The notes below the pieces were generated by a model, which was not told the origin of the DNA, searched no databases, and saw nothing but the letters and a program-made list of their open reading frames with translations. From positions 85,626,685 through 85,690,684 of the forward strand of contig CM023453.1 in the NCBI GenBank assembly GCA_013339765.2: a DNA stretch of 64,000 nucleotides, in the 5' to 3' direction. A program made the position numbers and the translations under genes. Shown in pieces: positions 25,101 to 37,100 of this stretch (the first letter of the stretch is position 1; each line of letters begins with the position of its first letter). The stretch comes from Haemaphysalis longicornis. Its lineage: Eukaryota; Arthropoda; Arachnida; Ixodida; Ixodidae.

Positions 25101-28100
25101 GACCACGAATCTGCTGGCGTCTATGGTGAATAACCAGACAGGCAGTCATCCACAGGAGTGCACGAGACGTGCACATGCTTACGGCAGAGCAGTGGCAACA
25201 GCTAGAGGGGGCTCACTTGCAGTTTGGCAAGTAGGCACTGCAGCACTGGGATGCCTGGGCAGTGCAGACCAACAGGGTCTTTACCACTTTCGCAACCGCA
25301 CCTATTCCCATCGATAGTATGTTATCGATGAATACAAATTCTTGGCGCTCTCCGAGCGCTTCTGGACAGCTAATGCCATCCAAAGGGCAAAATAGGAAGT
25401 ACTGGGTCCGTCAGTTTCGCTTTCGAGTTTCCTTTTTTCACCAAGGGGTGGATTTTTAAAGCTCCTTCGCAGTCGGGCGCACATGGTTTCAGTTACACCG
25501 TTGATGCCCTGGCTGATGCTCTGGGAACAGCGAATTTGCGCGTTCTCGAGATAGTACTCTCTGGATGATAGCAGCAGCAAGACACTTCAGACGACTTCGA
25601 TTCGTAAGACTTCAGCACGGACAACGAAAGTCGTCACATCTCCCTGGAACATCATGGGCCAAGAAGTTTCGCTTTCTCCTCCGGCCATTATACGCTGCCA
25701 CGTTGGGTAAACATATGGCCTTTCAAGGCCCCAGCTCTTGTCTGAAGGGAGTCAACTTCGTTCATTCTTTGCGTCGGCTGCACGAAGAGTGGAGCCAACC
25801 TTTATTTCACTGCTCGAGAAAGTGCTTCGCACGGTGGCATGATAGGCACTAGTGCATAGAATTCGCATGTAAATAACTTTGTACTTAAGAGCTCGTATTT
25901 GCAGCATTATTCTAAAATGGCCTTGAATTTAAGCTATTATCCGTATTTATTCGAATCTAAGCCGTGTTTTTTTAAATATGATTATGCCAAATAGGTCGGC
26001 TTGGTTGGGAAATTTTGAAACGCGAAAATTTCATGAAATTGGGATTTCAACAGCTAGTGTCACCCAGAAAATAAAGTATTGTAGCCATTCTAGACGAGCC
26101 GTAGCCACTTAAGGGGCCATAGCTGGGGGCATCGCCTCCTGTATTGTAAAAACAGGGTGAGGGCGAGGAGGCGATGCTGAGGGCGATGCCGCCATTTTGA
26201 ACTGTGCGGATAGTGGCCTGCGTGCGGTGTGGCGTTTGGTTTTGACAGCGCAATGGCACCAAACAAGCGGCGCCATTATAGTGCCGCTTTTAAAAGAAAA
26301 GTTGTTTTAGCCGCGGAGTTGTCGTGGAACGTTCAAGCCGGGTGGGACTTCGGCGTGAATGAAAAAAATGTCCGTCGTTGGAGGACGCAGTGGGAGAGGA
26401 TATTTGCGCGCGCCGCAACGAAAATGGCACTCACCGGACCACGAGATAGAGATGGCATTGGCTGACTTCGTTCGGACGCAGCAAGCAGCTGCCCTTCCAG
26501 TAACGACGGAAGTGCTCCAGGCAAAAGCAAGGGAGCTTTCAAGGGAACGAGGCTTATTACGGGCACACTTCAAAGCCAGTCGGGGCTGGCTACAGAAATT
26601 CATGAAGCGCTTCGGCTTTAGCCTCCGTCGTCGAACGTCAATCGCCCAGAAGTTGCCGCCCGGTGATTTTGAAGAGAAACTGATTGAGTTCCAGCACCGC
26701 ATCTTCGTGTTCAATAAACGTGTTTTCTTTTTGTGAACGCTGACCTCGCCTTTTTGTTCGGCCTACATTCGAGGTAAGTTTTTTTTTTTCCTGGCTTCGG
26801 ACTTTCAGGGGTCGGCTTAGAATCGGGGCCGGCCTAGACTCGAATAAATACGGTAGTTCATATCACAAGCTAGCTGCAGCACTGTGGAGGCTACATTTCC
26901 GCCGTGAAGGGGGTCCTAAAAGGACACTCCCTTCTCCCCTCTCGGCAAGTGGCACCGCACGGCCCCGGCGCCTTTTGTCGCTTCCTTCGCGGTGAGTTAG
27001 GCGCCCCGAGGGGGACAACAATGTAGCCTCCACAGTGCTGCTGCTAGCTTGTGATATAAACTATAGTTTTTTTTTTTTTTTTTTTTCATGTTTACCGTGT
27101 GCAAAGTGGCATTCATGTTTTAATCATTTTTTCCTCTTTTTGTTACTTTACTGTCTTGATAATTTTTTGATAATATTCGCAATAAATCTGCTGTTTGAAA
27201 TTAATACCGTCGGAAAGCTTTATCCTTCCTCTATCACTTCATACGTTACACTTTAGCATCAGTCATCTTCTGTTGCAGGAAAAAAATATTTCTCGGGCTA
27301 CCCAAAAACAACCGATTTTTCTGCGGTCACGAAAGTGTTAATGCACCTGGACCTAAAACCCGCTCAGCAAGACAAGCACTCACATGGTTCTAATGTAAGC
27401 CAGCCAACTCTTACATTTGCCTTATCCTTAAAAGGGTGCTACACAGAGCTCACAGTCTTTCCCTCTGTTCTCCTTCCGATTAAATAGGCAGTACAGTGAC
27501 ACACAGGGGTCCAGCATTCAGACGTTAGATTGGTTGTGATTTGGTTAAGAGAAAATGCGATTTCTAAGATACTATGCACACAGCAGCCACACAGAACTCA
27601 AAAGGGAGAAGAAATAAAAGAAGAAAAAAAAATAGAGGCAGACCTCGGAGACCTCCTTGCGGACCTCGTCAATGGAGACCCTGTCAGCCGTGTGCTTCTT
27701 CTGCATTGCCTCCATGCACTGGACCCCTTCCGAGAGGACCTGCCATCATAAGAGGGAGAAAGAAGACCAGAGTGAGGCTAGAACCTTCCCACTCGAGCCT
27801 GTACAGAAGCATCCCTGGCCCAGGTTCAACCCGGAACTTTGACATTGCAATCAGATGGGAAGCAATGTTGTCTGAAAATTCGGCTGCACACTGACATCAT
27901 CAGCTAGCTTTCTCGTCCTTCGCAATGCCTTCCACCAGGCCAAACAGAACGTGGTTCATAACAACATAGCGTATCCCCGAGCCGCAGTAGTTCAATGGTA
28001 AGGTATTGTGCTGCTGTGCTTAACCCTTCGATGCCCAAAACTTTATTATTTTGCTCAAGTGTGTGAGAAGTTTTTATGACCTCAAAGGACTTCCAACATC

Positions 28101-31100
28101 CAAAATATGAAGTCAGAAAAAAATTTTGTTCATTAGGACGGACACTAGGACACACTGGGCACTGGGAAACACTGGGCACTGGCTGCCCATATATCACTTG
28201 AACAAGAGAGCTACCTTGACCACCATGATTTATGGTTCAAGTGAAGACAATAGCGTCAAGTTTGTATTGCTATCATTTGTAATAACAATAAATTGCACAA
28301 TTTCGGTTACCTGTCACTAGCCCATTGAGCCACCCGGGATCGAAGCGAGTTGACACGCGTAAACAATATTTTTTTTAGCACACGGAAGTACGTGCTGCCC
28401 TCTCCTTTTTAATTTTGAAGGTCCGGGATCCTTAGTCTGTCGATAGATGGTGTAAATGTAAAAAAATCCACAAAGTGCGAGAGGTGGGTTGCTTTTCGGC
28501 AGCTGCTTTTCAGATGGCAGTGAAAAGCGAAAAAGCCTGCTCGCCAAGATTTTGACGCACGTTAAAAATCCCAAGGTGGTCAAAATTAATTCGTTGCCCT
28601 CCACTATGGCACGCGAAACCCCAGAATATTCTTTTTTAAACAGTGTATCCTGAAAAATGTTTGCGCTGGTGCAAAACGAGACACAGGTCAATACATCCAC
28701 CCAAACTGGAAGCCCTGAGCTAAGCCCAAATCCGCAGCAAAAACGAGCATTCCATATGTAGTGCCATCTGGGTCCTGGTAGTGAGAGTGTGATCAAAGCA
28801 CTCACCCCTGCTCATTGCTTACCTAATAATCTACGATTGTTTGCATTACAAAAAGGGTTTTCCGGAGGTATAAAAAAAGCTTGGCAAAAAAGCTTACAGG
28901 TTGAATTTTTCCTGTTAAAGCACTTGCAACAAGGTGGGCAGGGCCAGACAGGCTTATAATCTCTTGGTGTAGTGCTGGGCCAGGCATAGAGCAAATTTTT
29001 GCTCTCAGCTAGGCACATACAACGGCAAAAATTACCGGGGATGTTCAGACTAAGAAGGTTAAGGCGACAATCCACTTGGACCTCATGTTAATCTGCTGTT
29101 GAACTTTCTGTTAAACCCTGCAACCACACCCGTCACCCTTTGACAAGCCTCCTGGACAGTGCCCTCCAAAGCTAGTTCCGCTTGCTTGCCATCTCCAGGA
29201 GCGTCCTCCTGGCCGCCCCCTGGTACCCTCACCTCTCAAGGAAGCTCATACTGCACAGGCAGCTGCACTGTGTGCTGTGTTGCCCTTTCTCAGAGCCTTC
29301 CTCCAACTGTCCTCCAGCACTTCTGTTTCCCTTTCCCGGCACGTGATCCCCAACTCTCGCTTTTACTTTCTGTACTCCCCAATTTTCTGTACCTCGCAAC
29401 GTGCATGCTTGAAACAGAGATCTAACCCTGGTATTCTGAACCCTTCCTCCACTCAAGCCCACAGTCAAGGGGATCCTGGAAGGCGATCTTCGCATGTAAA
29501 GGCATTGCGTCATGCTCCACCCTGCCAAATCGAGAAAACACATTGAGTGGGGGATAGGCTCAGAATATGGCCATAAGGCTTTTCACTTTAAAAAGCGGCA
29601 ATAAAAGCAGCGCTCGCTGCTTTTACAGCACTCGCAGTGGGCTTGGTGCTCTTACGGAGTTGAGCTGCTCCTTGTATCCCGCGCAGAGTGCCCGCTCGTT
29701 GGCCAGCTCCTCCTCCAGGTGGGCCTTCTGGCGGTGCAACAGCTGCAGCTCGCTCTGCACGCTGGCCTCGTCCCCCTCCTCCTCCCTCTCCTCCTCCTCC
29801 TCCCTTCCCCTGCCGCCGCCCCCGTTGGCCTCCCCCTCGACCCCCACGTCCACCACAAAGGGCCTCGGAGTAGTCTTGCGGGGACTGGCCACACTGCACA
29901 TGTGCAGGAAGGGGGGAAGAAGAAAGAAGGCGGGAGAAAGCTGGTGGGACGGTTGAAGCAGCTCCTCCATTCTGCTGCAAGGTATCAAGTGAGCTTAATC
30001 AAGTAAAGCAATAACCGGAATCACTCCCCTGGTAATCAATTTTTCTAATCACCAGCCTGTTCCAAGTTTCAATGCAGTCCCACCTAAAATGTCTGTGTTC
30101 TGGGTAGGGTTATCCAGAGTGCATCAAACGCCAAACATGCTTATTACAAAGGGCAGAAAGCATGCAATGGCATGCAAAAGCCTTCAAGCAGCATTTGAAG
30201 ACGGAGGGGGGGGGGGTCATGATGACGAAGCGCAGTTGCCGCCACATTTTCTCCTTCAAACGAGGCGAACAAGCAGGGTCTTGGTCTAGTACACTTAGTG
30301 AACAGCATTTCCTGCCGTTTTGCATCAATCCTGAGATGCTGCCTAGTTTATATTTTACTGCAACTTAGCTCGAGGCCATAAATAAAAATGCTTCAAGAAA
30401 GTGCACTTCGAGCGTGCATGTTTTGTTGCTGTCATTGTTGCAATAAAAACAGGCTTAGAATTAGGCCGTGAAAGTAATTGACCACTACTTTTTGGTGTCA
30501 TGGCTCAGTTACTCAGAGAGATGAGCGATTCTCAGTGTAACTAGCTACATCTTTCTACACAAATTGTAAATAGTCTGGTCGCTGCTGCCCAAAAAGCACG
30601 AATGAGGTCTGCAAGACAGCAGTTGAAAGTCCGAAGCTAAACAAACAGCCTCCACCACTTATTCCAAAGGAGGCTCAGCATGGCAGTGATAACAAAGTCA
30701 GAGACACTGCCCTTGTCTCTGCTGTACTAGGCCTCCTCCTACAATCGATGCCCCAACTGGCCTACTCTTATTCTAACGTCTCTTTTCCAATGCCGCCGGT
30801 GATCTCCCAGCCTATAATTAGATTTTTGTGCAGTGCCTCAGTGAAGTACTTAGTCACCACCACGCAAACTTGACCGCCCAACAAACAAACCAACAACAAC
30901 AGATTGCCGCCCCAAGGAAAGGCAAGAATGTGCGTTTGAAAGACAGGACAGCCGAGTGATTGCATAACCACATTCAGGTAACAAGGCAGCATGCACTCTA
31001 GCTAACGAAGCTGTGAGAAGGGGCAGGTTCAATTTTGCGCGCTGGAATGGTGGGGACAACAGACGGAGGAGAGTGAAGGATTAGGATAGACGAGGGGTTA

Positions 31101-34100
31101 GGAACAGAGCTGTTATCAGAGTTATTGCGTTAAGAACCTAGGTAGCTCCATTCCAAAGCAGCCAAGAGGTAAGGTGTAGTGTATGCGCTCACTCCACCTA
31201 GATAACGGGGCCCTGCGTCCATTCACATTCATGCCGCTGATGTCATGAGAAGAGAAAAAAAAAATTGGGGGGAAATGTTACATACGTGAAACGTATCTAA
31301 CATTGACCAAACGGCCGCCCATGTGACTTACAGCAACCAGGGTAGTTCCTGGTTGGCACAGCGGCGTTACCATGAGGTGCATTCTTATCAGCGCATTTTT
31401 CCCGTGCTTTCTTTTTTATCCCTCCTACTGTTCTTGATTCACTTTCTTCCCATTTGGCATATACCCGTGAAAGGGGTAGTGACAGTACTCTTGGTGCCAT
31501 ACAGAGAGACTGGCTGCTTCTGTAGCAGAGCCGAAAGCGTGCTTGCATCGCACTCAACAACCCAATTCTATCCAAGCAAATCACGCAGTCATCCTCCTCC
31601 ATCACAGTGCGTCCTATCAACCGCAGCATCCACAGAAACGTGCAACACATGGCTGTCGCCTTCAACTCTGTGCACAGAAAACATCATGCTTATGTAGTCC
31701 AGTGAGCAGCATCCTCGCTTGATAAGCTTGAGGTCATTGTTTCAAAACCACCCAAGGGAAGCAAGATGTTTTGATCAAAGCGACCATTTGGGCATGTTGC
31801 TCTCCGTTTCCCGATGTGTAGAGTGCACTATATAAAGCAAGGGACAACGAAAAAATGTTCATTCACCGTCCCTCATTTTAAATACTACACTCTACACCTC
31901 GTGAAGATTTCAGACTGTCGACTATCAATGGATGAGCTGCCATGTACCATGTGCCACAAAAGTTCCGGGTAAGCAATTGAAGATCTACAAGCGTTTCACG
32001 TTAAAAAACATGAAAGGAGGGCTGCAACTACCCCCCTTTATGCTGCAAAAGCACGAAAGGGCCCACTGAGTGAAAAAGCCAGCGTCCAGTGTCAGTAGCT
32101 GTAACAGAGAAACGGTTCCTACATCATATGCCTTTGAAGCGTTCCACAGCAGGCTGCATTCCATAGCTTGAGGCATTTGGTAGCATTCAATTACCTTGAC
32201 TGTAGCGAAAGGTGGCCGTCCAAACCAGTACACCACAGATGAAGCCAGGGAGCAGAACAACGCAGCCAAGCGAGCAAATAGACATGCAACGAAATGCACC
32301 ATCGTCATCAACGCTCCCTACACGTAGCAACAAGAAGGAGCAGTGGCACAACGCGTAGGAGACAGATCGAAGCCATTCGAAAACATCAGGCAGAAGCAGA
32401 TTGCCAAAAAAATCATCTCACGTGGCCAGAAAACAAAGCCGTTCGAGAACACAGGAGGAAGCAAAGCGTCGCAGGTGCTCATCAGTCAAGGAAGCCTGTA
32501 ATGTTGAGTGATATCCCTGTACAGGACTGACAGCTGGTGAACCCTTAGCTGGTTTCCCTGTGGAGCCCGCTAGCTTATTTTCGGGCACTCGTGTGAGCGA
32601 CGAGGTTCCCACCGAAACTAGAGTATCATAAATCTCCCAAAAAAGAACAAAAGACCCCACTTAGGCAGCTACCCACAAATAGTTTCCTTCCCCCTACGAG
32701 ACTTCACACTATATTACCCACAACGTATACATTCACTTGCCGTCACTGTGGAGAGTCCTCGACTTTATATCGCATGGTCTATGTATGTCAAGGGCAGAAG
32801 AACACCAAAACCATATGAAATCCAACTTTAGAGCAGTGGGAGCGAGAGCTGGTTAGCTGTTATTCTGACTGGCGGCTTTGGCTCGTCGAGAGGGTGAAGA
32901 CGGCAGCAAGCTCAACCGGGTTCCTGGACTAAGGACTCCACTCACAGCACTCTTTTCTGATCCCAATAGAGGTTTCCTTTCTCCTCAGGTGTTCAACTCG
33001 AGACAAGCGCATTCACATTCAGAACCCTTGCGAAGTGCTTAGGTGTCCTTGTACTCTTTCCTAGTTGCAACATCAAGCTCACTCATATTTACTCCATGGC
33101 GTAGAAACGACAAGATAAAGACGACTTTCAGCTTTGCCTTAATTAAAGAAGTATGGGAAGGGACGCGGAAGAAGCGAGCAGGCAGCGGCAGTGGGGCCCC
33201 GTGATCTAGGCGGAGCGAGGGGTGGGTGGGTGCAGTGTCCCGACTCACAAGTAGCCACTCCGCAGGAGTTCGTCTTGCCTGCGGTACTTGCGCTTGATGG
33301 CATTCAGCAGCTGCACGGCCTTCTCCTCCGACACGAGACGGTTCTTGCGCTCAAGGTCCACCAGCATGTTCAGGTTCTGCGTCAAGGGGGAAAGAAGAGA
33401 GAGGCACGGCACTCGAGTTAAAGGTAGAACAGAAATCAAAATGGCCCCACGCACTCTGACAGATGGTTAACCAGCGAACCTGTGACGTATGGCCATGACG
33501 TGCAGCCGTGCATACGAACCTATGACGTACGAACCTATGATGTGTGGCCTACCCACTTTGAAGTAATGCTTGGCTGGTGTTTCCCATAGCCACGTTGATG
33601 CTGCCCCGCCCACACTGCCTGCCATTATTGCTTGAGCTGTGATTCCCGCAGTAGCTCGCTGTGGGCACGCTCTGCTGCAATACATCCAGCCAATCTCTCT
33701 CTTTGTGCTTCAAACTCCTCGCCAACCTGTTTTTTTTTTTTTTTTTTTTTTTGTGCATGCGCATGGGGTTGAACCAGAGGAGTTTTATGCGTACATGGGG
33801 TTGCCGGATCTCCCTTTTGCGTAAACATTTAAAGCATTGCTTTAAAACAAGAAATAGCAATTATAAAAACCATAATAATATTATTAATAGTACACAAAAG
33901 TTAGCCACACACTGACTAGCAAGAACCACGGAGGCAGCACTCGTACATTTTCATGCAGCTATTTTCCTGCATGGTGCTGGAGTGACACAAGGTGTTGTTC
34001 TACACTAATGTTGAGACGCCTTTTCATATCTCAGCAAACAAGAAGGGTGAATAACACAGGTCTGCCCTTAAAGGGGCCATGAAGAGAAAATACGTTTGGT

Positions 34101-37100
34101 CCGTTAAGAAGACTGCTTTGTCCCAATGACAATTGTATCAATTTTATAGCTCTGTGATATCCGTCCGACTAATTAAACAACCGTTGCATGCTGAAGCCAA
34201 TGAGGTTTCTACACGCAATAAGTAGATGCAAAATTTTTGTATCAGTGCCCCTTTGAAGAGCATGGAGGATGAAAACAGCAAATAAAGGTCAATAGAGATA
34301 GCCTGCCTGTTTATAAAGCAATTACGCCAGATTAATTTACCAGATAATAGGGTCGAAAGTTACTGTAACATCATTCCACGCCTAAAAGCTCAAGTGCTGA
34401 AACTGCCCCAGCGCTGTCATTTTAAGTGCTGCTGCCCAACACATAAGCTATCTTTTCGCGAGTAAATCCGATGCAAATAAAAAATTCAGTGTATCCCCTG
34501 CTTCGAGGACACAGGTTTGATCCTTGAACGCGACTACACCTGATGTGTGAGTTAATTGTTAATAACGCCGGCGAAAGGCACACAGTGGAGTGGAGTGGAG
34601 TTGGTGAAGTGGAGTTAAGCGGAGCGGAGTGAAGTTGAGTGGAGAGGAGTAATGCGGAGTAAACTGGTGTGGAGTTAGGTGAACTGGAGTAGAGTGGAGA
34701 GGAGTAGAGTTAAAGGCAGTGGAGTAAAGTGGAACGGAGCAAAGGCCCGTTCGCACTTTAGCAACGAAGTGATGCAATTTCTGTTACTCTAGTTACTTGC
34801 CATTGCTCAAGTCACTCTTTTCGTGGTGAATACAGCAACTGGCCTTGACCAATTTTATTGCGGCCACCACTTTTGTGATGAAACAGGGATGCCGACGCCA
34901 CATGATTTTGGTAGGTGACATCCTGCCAAAATTCCCAGATATTTTTATTGGGTCACTGCACCCGCCATACGCAAAAGCGTACACCGATATGCATATCCAG
35001 ATTAGTTGCCTCAATCGTTCGAGCACTGCCCCAGATGAGTGCAGTGCCGTTGCTATTGCAATCAGGAATAGAAATCTTGAATGATACGGGAAGGACACTT
35101 GCAGTATCAAGACACGAGCCCTAAAGTTAAATCATTGTTGGAAACTGCTGCGATTTTTGGCCACTGAGCGGTAGCACATGGTTTTGAAAAGCCTTCCTTT
35201 AAAGCCATTTTTTCGCCCATGCAGACAGACTTCTAGCACGAGGCAGGAACTGAGCAAAGCTCTAAAATGAAGCATCTTGGTGACAGCGTGTGACCGGAAA
35301 GTGTCGTCTGCCTGAAGAACATAGCTGAAAAAGCAAAGATCCGTCATAATTGAAACCGAAAATCCCATGAGGTTTCATTGTAATCAATGAACAAAAAGAA
35401 AAAAAAATGCTGCCACCGTCGCTCGTTATACATGCAAGTGTGGAGTGAAATGAAGTGGAGTGAAATGAAGTGAAGAAGTGGAATGGAGTAAAGTGGAGTG
35501 GACTGTGGTGCGAGTGAGTGAGCATGCCCATCTGCATGCACAAGGCTGCCTGTATACACTGTCCTGAACGCCTCTTCCCAACTTGACTTTCTCACTATCC
35601 TATCTTTCCTTTCAGGCCTCACTCCCACTCATACTAAAGTAAGAAAAAGGAGCATTATTCATGCAGCCTAACCTGCTTCAAGCCTTCAGAGCAACTACAA
35701 GCGGTGCTGGGGGATGATAAAGTGAAGGGGATCTTTTCCAGCTGACGGATGACAAAGATGCTGTCACGTGCATACATAGAGGCCTCCACGCAAACAGTTT
35801 CATACTAATATATACTAGAGGAGAATCTGATGTTGAAATCGCATGTTGTGGTGGGTGCTGCCATAACACCTAGCAACGTACCTTGGCCTACTTTGCCTAG
35901 ATAGCCTCATGGCCTCCTTTTGCTCTCGAAGCTAAAATCAACAAAAATTGCTAACATTTTTTTCTTGTTTGTCTGGCATGAAGCTTCTAAATAAAACCTG
36001 ACAAATAAATCTTCCGTACCTCCATTTTTCCGATGACTGAATAAATTTAAATTATATTTCAATATAACACCATTGCTATTTTGTAGTTCTTTAGACTGTT
36101 CATGAGCCATGCCAAGGACAAGTGGAACATGCCTACCTGGTCCATGACTGCACGCTTAGTGAAGTGCATCTGGCCTAGACACTAGAAGCCAGATTTCCCT
36201 CCAGTATGCATTAGTATGAAACTCCATGCCTCCACAGCCTGAGCCAGGCAGCACGCATCCCCGGTACCTGGTTGTCGGAGCGCATCTGTGCCTCGCGGGC
36301 CTCGGCGGCAGCCAGGCTGGCCTCGAGTGTGGCCAGCTGCGCCTGGGCCTGCTCCAGGCGGGTGCGGCACTCGCGCGCCTCCTGCCGCAGGCCTTCCTCC
36401 CGCTGGGTCACCTCGGACAGCAGCTGCTCCTGGCGCTGGCTGCGCCGCCGCAGAGAGGCCCCCGAGCTCAGCAGGGGCTCCCGCAGCGGGGAGGAGCCCG
36501 CCTCCAGGAAGCTCACCGTCCTGCATCCAGGGAAGACGGGGGAGGAAGGAAGAGGAAGGGGATGAAGAAGGAGCACCTGAAGGTGAAATAAGCTGAGGGA
36601 GCAGCCACAGAGGGACACTTAGATCCCTGGTGACCCCGCTCATGGAGAGAGAACGTATCATCATCATTAGCAGCAGCAGCAGCAGCAGCCTATCTATGCT
36701 CACTGCAGGGCAAAGGCCTCTCCCATAGATCTCCAATTATCCTGGTTTTGCACTAAGTGCGCCCAATTTGTCACTACAAACTTCTAGATATCAACTGCCC
36801 ATCCAACCTTCTGCTGCCCCCTGCCAGACTTGCCTTCTCTAGGGATCCACCCTGTCACCCTTAATGACCAACGGTTATCTTGCCTTTGCATTACATGCCC
36901 TGCCCACGCCCATTTCTTCTCCTCAATGTCTACTAATAGTCCTTAACACGTGTTTGTTCCCTGACCCAATCCAGCTCTCTTCTTGCCCCTTAATGTCACA
37001 CCTATCATCTTCTGTTCCATTGCTCGCTGAGTCGTCCTCAATTTAAGTTGAACCTTTGTAGTGAGCCTCGAAGTCTCGGCCCCGTAAGTGAGTACCAGTA

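Noticed and set aside
28317..28805. Minus-strand open frame of 162 codons
   Set aside because: Much of it is the complement of a SINE body (28504-28615), so it is a repeat-derived chance frame.
34559..34777. Minus-strand frame of Ser-Thr-Pro repeats
   Set aside because: Translation of the GGAGT satellite, not a mucin-like protein.
36182..36736. Long minus-strand frame overlapping citron exon 8 in another phase
   Set aside because: It is the out-of-frame shadow of a GC-rich coiled-coil exon. Only the frame matching both splice phases gives coil sequence.
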